This document shows, piece after piece, positions 9,351 through 17,526 of a DNA stretch of 64,000 nucleotides. A program made the position numbers and the translations under genes. The stretch covers positions 17,024 to 81,023 of the forward strand of contig CAJYXJ010000063.1 in assembly GCA_913778085.1 (NCBI GenBank), read 5' to 3'. The stretch is from an uncultured Chryseobacterium sp. (GTDB lineage Bacteria; Bacteroidota; Bacteroidia; Flavobacteriales; Weeksellaceae). The notes beneath the pieces were generated by a model. The model saw nothing but the letters and a program-made list of their open reading frames with translations, did no database searches and was not told the DNA's origin. The number at the start of each line of letters is the position of its first letter. Position 1 is the first letter of the stretch.

Positions 9351-9968
9351 TTAATAAGTCTTTACTTTTATAAAAATTGTTTTCTTTTCGGCCCGAGTTT
9401 TTGAAATATTACTGATCTCTGATGCAAATTTTTCTTTCAGATCATCAAAACTAAAAAGATCTTCGTCTGTAACAGTAATTGTAAAAGTTGTTGCAGAACT
9501 ATCATCTTCGGAGTTGTAAGTCGATTCTTTTGAGATCGTGCCGTGTGTAATTTTTTTATTTAAATAAGACTCTAAGTTTATAATTTTTGATCGGTCAGCT
9601 TTGGAATTAATATTAATTTGAAAATTATCACCATTAATTTCTTGTTTCAATCTGATCAAATAAACTGAATTTTTTTTGAAATTTAATTTTTTTTCACTTA
9701 ATCCAATTTTTCCATCTATCGTCTTATAAGAAGCTTTTGTCGTTGGTATAGGAGACTTTTCGGTATTTAGATCAATATCGTTCAATATACCGGAAAAGGA
9801 ATATAACTCAAATTCAATTGGGGAGTCACTGTTCAATAATTCCTTACTTTTTTCGGAGATAATTGTATAGCTGCAACTCTTATCGATTGTAACCCAATTA
9901 TTCTTCTGTGCAAAACTTAATTGAAAAATAAGAATAAACAGTAAAGATAATCTGCTTAATATTTTCAT
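9351..9968 (-). CDS. Secreted hypothetical protein
   Basis: Function not recognised. The start at 9968 is chosen because it gives a clean signal peptide (MKILSRLSLLFILIFQLSFA, cut before QKNNW) and overlaps the stop of the upstream glycosyltransferase as TAATG. An in-frame ATG at 9995 would add nine residues inside that gene. The mature part of about 185 aa is rich in Lys, Ser, Asp and Thr and looks all-beta, with no cysteine pair or catalytic motif. Base composition is more AT-rich than its neighbours. Last gene of a three-gene minus-strand operon. Confidence 0.6.
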   Translation of the reverse strand: MKILSRLSLLFILIFQLSFAQKNNWVTIDKSCSYTIISEKSKELLNSDSPIEFELYSFSGILNDIDLNTEKSPIPTTKASYKTIDGKIGLSEKKLNFKKNSVYLIRLKQEINGDNFQININSKADRSKIINLESYLNKKITHGTISKESTYNSEDDSSATTFTITVTDEDLFSFDDLKEKFASEISNISKTRAEKKTIFIKVKTY

Positions 9969-10936
9969 TATAAAAAGTGTTTGAAGATGAGCCACTCCGT
10001 TTGATAAAACCGGTTTTTCTGATGTTTCTGTCTGCGTTTCCAGCTACCTTCTGCAAATCCGTAAAAACTGAAATGTGCTTTTAAGACAGCCACAAAATGA
10101 GGAAAGCCGAGCTTTATTCCAAAATAAACTCCGGCAATACCATCCAGACAGAGCCTCAGAAAAAGAATACCGATCAATTGTGGGAAAGGTGCGTTCTTTA
10201 AGACCATGGAGAGATTATTCCGGATATTCAGGAACGTTTTCCTTGGGCTCTGCTTGTTCAACGTTCCGCCGCCTACGTGGTACACTTTTGATTTCCAGGT
10301 GTAGAAGATCTTTCTTCCCGAGTTAATTAGTCGCCAGCACAGATCGATTTCTTCCTGATGGGCAAAAAACCGTTCATCAAACCCGTTCTGATCCCAGAAA
10401 TCTTTCGAACGGATAAAAAAGCAACATCCCGACGCCCAAAAAATTTCGGTCTCATCATCATACTGGCCTGTATCCTCTTCAATATCATCAAATATCCTTC
10501 CTCTGCAGTACGGATAACCAATATTGTCGATCAGTCCGCCAGCTGCTCCGGCAAATTCAAAATAAGTTCTGCGGTTATAGGCTAAAATTTTAGGCTGAAT
10601 GGCTGCAATGGACGGATTTTTTTCAAATAAATTTAAAGCAGGTTCTGTCCAGCCTTCGGTAACTTCCACATCGGAGTTCAGAAGGCAGTATAATTCGTTT
10701 CCGATATGTCTCAGTCCTTCGTTATACCCACCTGCAAAACCGTAGTTCTTGTCATTTTTAATAACCTTAACAGAAGGGAAGTTTTTCGTTAATAATACCA
10801 AAGAATCATCTGTGGAGCAGTTATCGATCACATAAACATCCGCATCCGGGGAAAACCTTATAACATCCGGGAGAAACTTTTCGAGCCAATCTCTTCCGTT
10901 CCAGTTGAGAATGGCAACCGCTAATTTTTTTGACAT
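9968..10936 (-). CDS. Glycosyltransferase family 2, rhamnosyltransferase-like
   Basis: GT-A fold glycosyltransferase acting on surface glycan or lipid-linked sugar. The N-terminal nucleotide-sugar site has VAILNWNGRDWL and VYVIDNCSTDDS, then KNYGFAGGYNEG, the metal-site variant LLNSDVEV, and a WASGCCFFIR / FFAHQEEIDLCWR acceptor region as in WbbL-like rhamnosyltransferases. The C-terminus has one or two hydrophobic segments that may sit on the inner membrane. It starts 8 bp after the acyltransferase stop, so the two probably modify the same envelope lipid. Sugar and acceptor cannot be told from sequence. Confidence 0.85.
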   Translation of the reverse strand: MSKKLAVAILNWNGRDWLEKFLPDVIRFSPDADVYVIDNCSTDDSLVLLTKNFPSVKVIKNDKNYGFAGGYNEGLRHIGNELYCLLNSDVEVTEGWTEPALNLFEKNPSIAAIQPKILAYNRRTYFEFAGAAGGLIDNIGYPYCRGRIFDDIEEDTGQYDDETEIFWASGCCFFIRSKDFWDQNGFDERFFAHQEEIDLCWRLINSGRKIFYTWKSKVYHVGGGTLNKQSPRKTFLNIRNNLSMVLKNAPFPQLIGILFLRLCLDGIAGVYFGIKLGFPHFVAVLKAHFSFYGFAEGSWKRRQKHQKNRFYQTEWLIFKHFL

Positions 10937-10944
10937 GGGAAAGA

Positions 10945-11829
10945 TTATATTTTTTCTGAATCAAATTTTTTAATAGAATCCTGGTATTTCCATTTACGGT
11001 GCGACCACAGGTAGTTGTCGGGACGTTTGTGAAGCGTATTTTCCAGGAGTTTATGAAATTTTTTTACGACTTCGTTTTCCGTAAATTTTTCTCCGTCGGG
11101 ATAAATCCGGTGGTAATTAACCTGATAATAGCCGCGTTTCACCTTCTTCATCTCGCAATAAATGAAAGCGAGGTCCATTCTTGTTGCCAGCTTGTCGTAC
11201 CCGATAAAAGCGGGTGTCCTCTGGTTTAAAAATTCAAGCCCATAGGTAACGTGGGAAAAATGGGGAGTCTGGTCGGCTACAAACATATAAGCGGAATTCC
11301 CGTCATTTTTTGATCTGAAAATATTTAATATTACTTCATTTGCCTCCAACGCCTCATTTCCAAACCTGTTCCGGACTTTTTTCATCTGGTCTTCCCAGAA
11401 ATTATTGTTAACTTTCCGATATACCGGATGGCAGTGCGCCTGTGGAATAAATTTGGCCATGGCATTGATCCATTCCCAGTTGAATACATGCCCTGCCAGC
11501 ATGATCACATTTTTTCCTTCAGCTTTTGCATCATGAAATACCTGTTGGTTGATGTGCTGCATCCTTACCCGGGATTCTGTTTCGGAGATACTGAAGGACT
11601 TGACGGTTTCCACAAGATAATCTGAAAAATTCCGGTAAAACTTCTTTTTGATCTGCTTTATTTCATCGTCCTGCTTCTCAGGGAAAGAATTCTTCAGATT
11701 TTGGGTAATAACATTTCCTCTGTATGCTATAATATAATAATTCAGAAAAAAAATAATATCCGAAAATATATACAGGATTTTCAGCGGAAGTTTAGAGATC
11801 AGATTTAATATTTTGATAAGAAAATTCAT
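10945..11829 (-). CDS. Lysophospholipid/lipid A acyltransferase (LpxL/HtrB family)
   Basis: Inner-membrane acyltransferase of the late lipid A acylation family, transferring an acyl chain from acyl-ACP. Its HX4E catalytic motif is in AGHVFNWEW (His, then Glu five residues on); FVADQTP and the N-terminal membrane anchor also fit. The start at 11829 (MNFLIKIL) is preferred to the ATG at 11850 because a -7 promoter motif, TAAATTTG on the minus strand, covers 11845-11838, inside the longer reading. First gene of the acyltransferase/glycosyltransferase/secreted-protein operon. It could instead acylate another envelope lipid such as ornithine or flavolipids. Confidence 0.82.
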   Translation of the reverse strand: MNFLIKILNLISKLPLKILYIFSDIIFFLNYYIIAYRGNVITQNLKNSFPEKQDDEIKQIKKKFYRNFSDYLVETVKSFSISETESRVRMQHINQQVFHDAKAEGKNVIMLAGHVFNWEWINAMAKFIPQAHCHPVYRKVNNNFWEDQMKKVRNRFGNEALEANEVILNIFRSKNDGNSAYMFVADQTPHFSHVTYGLEFLNQRTPAFIGYDKLATRMDLAFIYCEMKKVKRGYYQVNYHRIYPDGEKFTENEVVKKFHKLLENTLHKRPDNYLWSHRKWKYQDSIKKFDSEKI

Positions 11830-11837
11830 AAAACAGG

Positions 11838-11845
11838 CAAATTTA
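11838..11845 (-). promoter_or_regulatory. -7 promoter motif TAAATTTG for the acyltransferase operon
   Basis: On the minus strand TAAATTTG ends 8 bp before the ATG at 11829. This implies a short leader and argues against the upstream ATG at 11850. Confidence 0.5.
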
Positions 11846-11866
11846 CGCATAATAAAATTATGGTTC

Positions 11867-11874
11867 TATTTTTG
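11867..11874 (+). promoter_or_regulatory. -7 promoter motif TATTTTTG for the thioredoxin-like gene
   Basis: TAnnTTTG match 34 bp before the ATG at 11909. It faces away from the acyltransferase promoter, so this is a short divergent promoter region. Confidence 0.5.
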
Positions 11875-11908
11875 CTGCCAATAAGTATTATTTTTTTATT
11901 TTTATAGT

Positions 11909-12478
11909 ATGAAAAAATTTATGGTAACCGTTTTTCTGGGATCCAGTCTTTTTGCATTTTCCCAGGAGCTAAAAGATAAATCTCAAGAGAAACCAGGCGA
12001 TAGAACTTTGCTTGTAAAAACCGAGCAAGCCGAGTTGGACGCAAAGAAAAAGGCAGCTGAAGAAAAAGCGAAACTCCCAAAACCTTATGATCCGAAAGCG
12101 GATGCCGAAAAGGATATTCAGAATCTGATCGCAAAAGCAAAAAAGGAGAAGAAAAACATCATGATCCAGGCCGGCGGAAATTGGTGCATCTGGTGTCTGA
12201 GATTCAATCAGTATGTACAGACTACACCTGAACTGAAGAAAATTGTAGATGAGAATTACGAGTATTATCACCTGAACTATTCTCCGGAGAATAAAAACGA
12301 GAAGATTTTTGCTAAATACGGAAATCCAGGAGATCAATTTGGATATCCGGTTTTCATTATTCTGGATCAGAACGGTAAAATGATCCATGTGCAGCAGAGT
12401 GATGTCCTGGAAGAAGGAAAAGGTTACAGCCTTGAAAAAGTAAAAGAGTTTTTTAATACATGGACTCCAAGATCATAA
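11909..12478 (+). CDS. Periplasmic thioredoxin-like protein (thioredoxin_7 type)
   Basis: Predicted exported disulfide-handling protein. The signal peptide (residues 1 to about 18, ending AFSQ) is followed by a charged Lys/Glu/Ala-rich stretch (about 20-85), then a thioredoxin fold with the CxxC motif GGNWCIWC (Cys93, Cys96). A YGNPGDQFGYPVFIILD segment supplies the cis-proline. The Trp-rich active site resembles DUF255/SoxW-like thioredoxins. It is monocistronic, with its own promoter and terminator. The redox partner is unknown. Confidence 0.8.
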   Translation: MKKFMVTVFLGSSLFAFSQELKDKSQEKPGDRTLLVKTEQAELDAKKKAAEEKAKLPKPYDPKADAEKDIQNLIAKAKKEKKNIMIQAGGNWCIWCLRFNQYVQTTPELKKIVDENYEYYHLNYSPENKNEKIFAKYGNPGDQFGYPVFIILDQNGKMIHVQQSDVLEEGKGYSLEKVKEFFNTWTPRS

Positions 12479-12480
12479 AA

Positions 12481-12519
12481 TTAAAGCCGGGAAATTTAGT
12501 TTTTCGGCTTTAATTTATT
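12481..12519 (+). terminator. Terminator after the thioredoxin-like gene
   Basis: A 9-bp stem (ttaaagccg / cggctttaa) followed by a short T-rich tail, directly after the stop codon. Confidence 0.65.
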
Positions 12520-12523
12520 CTGT

Positions 12524-12557
12524 TGAAATAAAAATGCTGCCTCAAAGGAGACAGCAT
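12524..12557 (-). terminator. Terminator of the rpsF-rpsR-rplI operon
   Basis: Hairpin atgctgCctc / gagAcagcat with one mismatch (12534-12557). On the minus strand a T-rich tail follows, marking the end of the ribosomal protein operon. Confidence 0.75.
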
Positions 12558-12584
12558 GATATATAAAATACTTTTAAAGTACTA

Positions 12585-13094
12585 TTAAGCTTCTTCAGAA
12601 GATGTTTCTTCCTTTTTAGCAGGAGCTGCTTTCGGAGCTTCTACCGGAGCGTCAGATACGATGTCGAATTCAAAGTTGTACTCAACATTTCTGTGTAATC
12701 TGATGTTAGCAGTAACTTTACCTGTTCTCTTAATAGTGTTCCCAGGAATTTTGATGTATTTTTTCTCTACAGATACCCCTGCTTTTTCTAAAGCGGCAGA
12801 AAGATCTGCATTGTTGATCGATCCGAATAATTTATCACCTGAACCTACTTTTGCAGGGATGGTAACGGAAGTTTTCTTCAATTGCTCTACTACCGCGTTT
12901 GCAGCAGCGATTAATTTAGCTTCTTCTTCTTTTCTTGCTTCCAAAGTAGCTTCCAGAGCTGCTTTGTTTTTAGGAGTTGCTAAAAGCGCGTACCCTTGAG
13001 GGATTAAAAAGTTTCTGGCATAACCAGGCTTTACGCTTACGGTGTCGAATTCAAGACCTAAGTTTTCTACGTCTTTTTTTAGGATAATGTCCAT
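12585..13094 (-). CDS. rplI: 50S ribosomal protein bL9
   Basis: Large-subunit protein that binds 23S rRNA near the L1 stalk. The N-terminal domain has the hallmark KDVENLG and KPGYARNFLIPQGYA; a long connecting helix leads to the C-terminal domain. At 169 aa it carries a roughly 20-residue tail rich in Ala, Pro and Glu beyond the usual end, a common Bacteroidota extension. Third gene of the rpsF-rpsR-rplI operon. The 109-bp gap from rpsR is wide and includes an AGCCA...TGGCT inverted repeat. Confidence 0.97.
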   Translation of the reverse strand: MDIILKKDVENLGLEFDTVSVKPGYARNFLIPQGYALLATPKNKAALEATLEARKEEEAKLIAAANAVVEQLKKTSVTIPAKVGSGDKLFGSINNADLSAALEKAGVSVEKKYIKIPGNTIKRTGKVTANIRLHRNVEYNFEFDIVSDAPVEAPKAAPAKKEETSSEEA

Positions 13095-13203
13095 TGTTGT
13101 TGTCCTTTTTTAGATTTTAGAATTCTAAAATCAAGTTAGAATTAATGATGTATTCAGCAACAAAAAGCCAAAAGCAAGAAGCTAATGGCTGATTGTAATA
13201 TTT

Positions 13204-13506
13204 TTACTTTAATAAGTCAGCTACGTATGGTAGTAACGCCAAGTGTCTTGCTCTTTTGATTGCAGCAGAAACTTTTCTCTGATATTTTAAAGAAGTTCCG
13301 GTATATCTTCTTGGTAAGATTTTACCTTGTTCGTTTACAAATTGTAATAAGAAATCAGCATCTTTATAATCTACATGCTTAATTCCGTATTTTTTGAATC
13401 TACAATATTTCTTTTCAGATTTTGTATTGATATCAAGCGGAGTAAGGAATTTTACTTCTGATTCTCCTCCAGCAGAGGCTTGTTTAGCCATTTCGTCTAT
13501 TGCCAT
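13204..13506 (-). CDS. rpsR: 30S ribosomal protein bS18
   Basis: Small-subunit platform protein, partner of bS6. The core [51 protein letters not shown] is diagnostic. At 100 aa it has an N-terminal extension of about 20 residues relative to E. coli, as is usual in Flavobacteriia. It follows rpsF by 33 bp; no priB lies between them, unlike in enterobacteria. Confidence 0.97.
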   Translation of the reverse strand: MAIDEMAKQASAGGESEVKFLTPLDINTKSEKKYCRFKKYGIKHVDYKDADFLLQFVNEQGKILPRRYTGTSLKYQRKVSAAIKRARHLALLPYVADLLK

Positions 13507-13539
13507 GTCTTGTCTTTTTTAAAAAAATAGGGTTAATAA

Positions 13540-13881
13540 TTAAGCTTTAGCAGCTTTTACTTTAGCTCTTCTTGTTACAGCATAGTCTACAGCATGCTTG
13601 TCAAGTTTTGTCGTAAGGTAACGGATTACTCTTTCGTCACGCTTGAATGCCAATTCTAAATCAGCTACTACAGAACCTTCACCTTTAAATTCGATCAAAG
13701 TGTAGAATCCGTTTTTTTTCAATTGGATCGGGTAAGCTAATTTTTTTAATCCCCAGTTTTCTTTAGCAACGATTTCGCAGTTCTTTTCTTTGATAAGATC
13801 TACATACTTGTTCACTGCTTCCTCCACCTGAGCTTCAGATAGAACGGGAGTTAAAATGAAAACAGTTTCGTAATTGTTCAT
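13540..13881 (-). CDS. rpsF: 30S ribosomal protein bS6
   Basis: Small-subunit protein that forms a heterodimer with bS18. It begins [21 protein letters not shown] and has [22 protein letters not shown] and [20 protein letters not shown]. At 113 aa there is no polyglutamate tail. First gene of the operon, behind a well-formed Bacteroidota promoter. In other bacteria S6:S18 represses this operon through a leader RNA; I did not find a convincing leader structure here. Confidence 0.97.
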   Translation of the reverse strand: MNNYETVFILTPVLSEAQVEEAVNKYVDLIKEKNCEIVAKENWGLKKLAYPIQLKKNGFYTLIEFKGEGSVVADLELAFKRDERVIRYLTTKLDKHAVDYAVTRRAKVKAAKA

Positions 13882-13915
13882 AATGTTAAATGAATTTGTT
13901 AATTATTTCGAGGTG

Positions 13916-13946
13916 CAAAAGTAGTGTAAATTTATCAACTATACAA
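13916..13946 (-). promoter_or_regulatory. Promoter of the rpsF operon (TTG-N20-TACTTTTG)
   Basis: On the minus strand a -33 TTG (13946-13944) is followed after 20 nt by TACTTTTG (13923-13916), a good match to the Bacteroidota promoter consensus, 35 bp upstream of the rpsF ATG. Confidence 0.7.
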
Positions 13947-14008
13947 GTTTTTAATTGCTATCGTCGTATTTTTTTGGTTCAATCTATTAAACTAATATCC
14001 ATATAGCC

Positions 14009-14601
14009 ATGAGATACAAAAATTTTCTGTTTCTGCTTTTATATACAGGTACCTGTTGTTTCGGTCAGGACAAAATATTGATGAAAAAGGAAGACAGGTA
14101 GATGCGAAAATTGTTGAAGTAAGTCCTGTTGCAATCATCTACAAACAATCTGATAATCTGGAAGGGCCTATTCATTCCATCGATAAATCTGAATTTTACC
14201 GGATTACCTACAATAATGGAAAGACCGAGGTCTTGGGAAAATATTCCGGTACGGAAGAGGCAAAAAAAATTATCGTCAGCACCATTAACGAATTCGGGAT
14301 AGACCGGAACATCGGCTGGCAAAAGCTGCAGGCTGAGTTTAAAGAAGACCTGCTGAGAATTAATTCCATCAATAAAAAGGGGAGCGCCGTAGAAGAAGGT
14401 GATTTTTGGGACCTCGGTAAAGTGATTGAATTTCATAAGATTTCATTCCGGAATAACAATACCTGTTACCTGAATATCGTAACTTTCCGATTTCGAAACT
14501 CTAAGCCCGAACTGGATAAGCTTGTGATTAAAATGACCGATTACCAGGCTGCAGAAAACGTATTGAATGCGATGAAGGATCTTCAAATTATGCTTAAATA
14601 A
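14009..14601 (+). pseudogene. Frameshifted secreted hypothetical protein
   Basis: Two frames together make one recognisable protein. The first starts at 14009 with a signal peptide (MRYKNFLFLLLYTGTCCFGQ), continues DKILMKKEDR and hits TAG at 14099. The second picks up at VDAKIVEVSPVAIIYKQSDN and runs to 14601. The joined text matches a common Bacteroidota pattern (Q-D-x-I-x-K-K-D...AKVxEVsxxxIxYKkxDNxxGPxYsIxKSeI). Restoring one G in the run at 14097-14098 (agg to aggg) rejoins the frames. It is either a recent inactivation or a sequencing error. Function is unknown. Confidence 0.7.
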
Positions 14602-14722
14602 TCTTTAAAACTGTAAAATAATAGATAGTTTGGTTCGGATTCCATAATGGGAAAATTCTATTTAAATTCCTGATCATCTATCTGCCATTTAAAAATGAAT
14701 ACGATCGAATTCACACCTATTT

Positions 14723-16087
14723 TTAATGATCTTTGTTATTTTCTGCCCTGATCTCGGCTAAAAAACTCACTTTAATCAGATCATACAGCGAGTGCCGGCT
14801 TACGAGAATCGATGCAATGGAAGAAATCATTCCGGCGAGCATCAGATGAAAAATCAAAGAGTGCCGGTCGGTCATTTCCAATACAATAATGGCTGAAGTA
14901 AACGGTGCCCTGGTAATTCCGGTCAGAAAAGCAACCATTCCGCCGAGAACGACAACATTGGTTTCATTCGGGCTTAAATGAATAAATCCTGAAATCACGG
15001 AGCCTATACTTGCTCCTGCCGTTAGAGCCGGGGCAAAGATGCCTCCCGCGCCGCCGGAAGTAAAGGAGAGGGCAGGGCCTAGCATTCTTAAAACGGGAAC
15101 ATACCAATCCTCGTGTTTTTCCGGAGTGAAAAGCACCCGTTCCATAATCTCTTTTCCGGAACCCAGAATTTCCCGGTTGATGAAAAATGCAGTGGAAGCA
15201 ATGAACAAAGCGGAAATAACCAGAAAAATTATATTCGCCCTGTCGGTTTTCAGTTTTCTTTTTTTCCAGGCCGTTATTTTCAGCATGATGACCGAGAGCT
15301 GGCTGGCTAAAATTCCGGCAATCCCTGCTACAAGTATAATCGGGAACATAACCATCAATGAGACATCATTTGTTTTCGGATATCCCAGGTACAGATAAGA
15401 TCCCGCCAGCGTCTGTGCTGTTAATCCGGCGATGATGACTGCCGTAAACAAAGCGGTTTTAAAATAATTGATATGCGTTTTGGAAAGCTCCTCAACAGCA
15501 AATACAATACCGCCGAGCGGAGTATTGAATGCAGCGGCAAGCCCTGCGGCAGCACCCGTCATGATCATGTTTTTTTTTGAAATTTTTGGCCACCAGTCGG
15601 GAAGGTATTCGTTAACTTTCCTGAAAACCGATCCTGCGATTTGAATCGTCGGGCCTTCGCGCCCTACAGCGCCTCCTCCGATCACCAAAACCACGGAGGA
15701 AAGGATTTTAAAAACAATGATTTTGAGACTTAATAAATTCCTGATTGTCGTGTGTTCTTTCGGATTGGCCAGTTCTATGGCTGCCATTACCTGCGGGATT
15801 CCGCTGCCTTTGGCATTGGGTGCAAATTCTTTTACCAGCCACCAGGACAGTACAAAGCCGATAGGAGCAATAATAAAGATCATCCACAAATGCCAGTTTA
15901 AGCTAAAATGAAGAAGACTTTCGCCCCAGGCAAAAATCTTGGCATACATCACTGCCACAAACCCCGTAACCACGGAGCCGATCCAGAAAGGGATAGCCTG
16001 AAGTAAGTTGTGCTTCAGCTGTTCGTTTCTGATATTGTCGAAGGATTTTTTAATAGATCTTCTGAGGCGGGCCAGGATTTTCAGCAT
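14723..16087 (-). CDS. ClC family chloride channel / H+-Cl- exchanger
   Basis: Multi-span anion transporter of the ClC fold. It shows the three selectivity motifs: GSGIPQV, GREGPTIQ (with the gating glutamate) and GGAGGIFAPAL. Retaining the gating Glu fits either a gated channel or an exchanger. From the ATG at 16087 (MLKILARLRR) it has 454 residues and lacks the C-terminal CBS pair of longer homologues. The reading frame is open to 16273, but the extra 62 residues are atypical and come from repeat-like DNA, so the shorter start is chosen. No operon partner. Confidence 0.87.
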   Translation of the reverse strand: MLKILARLRRSIKKSFDNIRNEQLKHNLLQAIPFWIGSVVTGFVAVMYAKIFAWGESLLHFSLNWHLWMIFIIAPIGFVLSWWLVKEFAPNAKGSGIPQVMAAIELANPKEHTTIRNLLSLKIIVFKILSSVVLVIGGGAVGREGPTIQIAGSVFRKVNEYLPDWWPKISKKNMIMTGAAAGLAAAFNTPLGGIVFAVEELSKTHINYFKTALFTAVIIAGLTAQTLAGSYLYLGYPKTNDVSLMVMFPIILVAGIAGILASQLSVIMLKITAWKKRKLKTDRANIIFLVISALFIASTAFFINREILGSGKEIMERVLFTPEKHEDWYVPVLRMLGPALSFTSGGAGGIFAPALTAGASIGSVISGFIHLSPNETNVVVLGGMVAFLTGITRAPFTSAIIVLEMTDRHSLIFHLMLAGMISSIASILVSRHSLYDLIKVSFLAEIRAENNKDH

Positions 16088-16211
16088 TCGGTAAATTTGC
16101 AGGTGATGAACATAAAAATACGTAAAAAATTTAGTTAAAAACAAAAGTTTGATAAAGTAATTTGAACCTAAAGCAGAAGCCGGATTTGAAAAATGAAAAG
16201 GGAGCCGAAAA

Positions 16212-16236
16212 CCGGATGTTGGAAGTTTTTTTGTCA
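16212..16236 (+). repeat. Dispersed repeat, copy 2 (CCGGAT-N3-GGAAGT type)
   Basis: Second copy of the short repeat at 4412-4437. It falls in the open stretch that artificially lengthens the ClC reading frame. Confidence 0.5.
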
Positions 16237-16632
16237 ACATGCCAATTGACCGTTCAAAAAGATTTATCTGCATGGAAGCCCGATCTGAAACTTCCGGTCA
16301 TTTCTTTTCATTTGATAAATTACAGAAATAATTAGAGCCTATTCAAATTTAGAGTTTATTTTTTATTAGGAAATTAAGGGATTTTCAACTTAAAATCCAT
16401 TTATGGGTCGCTAGATTTTATTTGCTTCATTCATTGAAATAGAGTTGCCATGTAAAGCGTAGAATAAGCGAAGTTTATTTTAATTCAGAAAATCAATAAA
16501 GAGAGAGATGAGAGAAGTGACGGAAAATTTCTAAGTTGAAATTTAAAAAGACTCTGAAAATATCAAGAGCAAACTGAATGAAGACCAAAGATTTTATATT
16601 CAATTTCCATGAGAATCTAATCACATTAAAAT

Positions 16633-16680
16633 AAACGCAATGATCTGTGAAAATCTGAGCAGATCAGTGGTTGAAAAATT
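16633..16680 (+). repeat. GxxExxY-type companion repeat, solitary diverged copy
   Basis: Reads aaacgcaatgatctgtgaaa then atctgagcagatcagtggtt plus gaaaaatt. It is the same unit as the copies at 37015-37058 and 37113-37157, but has no GxxExxY gene beside it. Confidence 0.7.
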
Positions 16681-16788
16681 ACAGGCAAAGGTTTCAAACA
16701 CCAAGCTATCTGAGAATATTCCGGAATCTGAGCCTGCAGAAGCCAGAAAATCATTAATGAAAGCCTTGGTGATTTATTCAAAAAAACA

Positions 16789-17412
16789 TTACACCCATTT
16801 TAAAAATTCAGCTACCTGTAAAGCGTTATCGGCGGTAAGATTTTTAGGCAGTCCGAAATTCAATATATTATTTTTGATTTCTAATTTAAAATCATCATCG
16901 GGAAAGGCTTTGATGAGTTCTTTACGGGTTTCATTTAAGAAAGCCATCGTCTTCAACCTGTCGCTGCCCAATACATAGAAGTCATTAAATTCCCTATCCC
17001 TGAAGTTGATGTTAAATCGGTTAAAAATACCGGCGATTCTGTCTGCCCATTTCTTTCTGTTGATGGCTATAAAGCCGTAATTTTCATTGAGCAATTTCAT
17101 ACCCCAGATCTGCAGGCTGTCATATAAAGCCGTCGTACGGACACCTTTTACCGTAGTGCCGATTTTGCTGACAATGAAAAGATAAAACGGATTTTCCTTA
17201 TTTTTATCCGTAATGAAATAGCAAATTTTCGGGCTGAATAAAGAGTTTCCTTCACCGGAATCAAAGGCCTGAAAAGGGGAATCTTCCACTGCAACTACAG
17301 AAAGATCATAAATTCCGAATAATCGATCATAAATTCCGAAAATAAGTTGTTCCTGCTCTTTGGAAAATTCAAAAAGCTTTGCAGCGTTCAATTTCCTGAA
17401 ATCGAGTTCCAT
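16789..17412 (-). CDS. Conserved hypothetical protein
   Basis: Function not recognised; 207 aa, soluble, no signal peptide or membrane span. It begins MELDFRKLNAAKLFEFSKEQ and looks mixed alpha/beta with an aromatic-rich middle (FYLFIVSKIG, YGFIAINRKKWADRIAGIF). An internal seven-residue repeat (FGIYDRL FGIYDLS) comes from a 21-bp tandem duplication at 17304-17340. No nucleotide-binding or catalytic motif was seen. It is flanked by the ClC gene and an E2 gene, with no obvious operon. Confidence 0.6.
   Translation of the reverse strand: MELDFRKLNAAKLFEFSKEQEQLIFGIYDRLFGIYDLSVVAVEDSPFQAFDSGEGNSLFSPKICYFITDKNKENPFYLFIVSKIGTTVKGVRTTALYDSLQIWGMKLLNENYGFIAINRKKWADRIAGIFNRFNINFRDREFNDFYVLGSDRLKTMAFLNETRKELIKAFPDDDFKLEIKNNILNFGLPKNLTADNALQVAEFLKWV
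17304..17340 (-). repeat. In-frame 21-bp tandem duplication
   Basis: The 16-mer gatcataaattccgaa occurs at 17304-17319 and again at 17325-17340, a period of 21 bp (seven codons). The reading frame of the hypothetical protein is kept. Confidence 0.75.
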
Positions 17413-17461
17413 TTTGTATACCGTTTATTTAAAGATAGAAGTATTTCGCCATACTTCAGAC

Positions 17462-17487
17462 AAAAAAACCTCCGGAAAATCCGAAGG
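17462..17487 (-). terminator. Terminator after the second E2 gene
   Basis: Minus-strand hairpin CCTTCGGA-TTT-TCCGGAGG with one mismatch, followed by seven Ts, 40 bp beyond the E2 stop codon. Confidence 0.75.
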
Positions 17488-17526
17488 CTTTTATTTTAAT
17501 CTGTAAGAGTACTCAATACCGATTGC

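Larger units (their letters stand above)
16088..16788. other. Intergenic region with two dispersed repeats
   Basis: About 0.7 kb between the ClC gene and a minus-strand hypothetical. It holds a CCGGAT...GGAAGT repeat copy (16212-16236) and one copy of the 'atctgtgaaaatctg...gtggtt' repeat (16633-16680). No gene is supported; open frames on either strand overlap repeats. Confidence 0.55.

Noticed and set aside
10075-10326. Plus-strand frames opposite the glycosyltransferase
   Set aside because: Antisense shadows; the minus-strand protein has clear GT2 motifs.
16088-16273. 62-residue N-terminal extension of the ClC protein
   Set aside because: Overlaps a dispersed repeat and lacks likeness to ClC N-termini; a good ATG lies at 16087.
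16640-16978. 112-aa plus-strand frame at 16.6 kb
   Set aside because: Begins in a repeat and then lies antisense to the 207-aa minus-strand gene; no family likeness.
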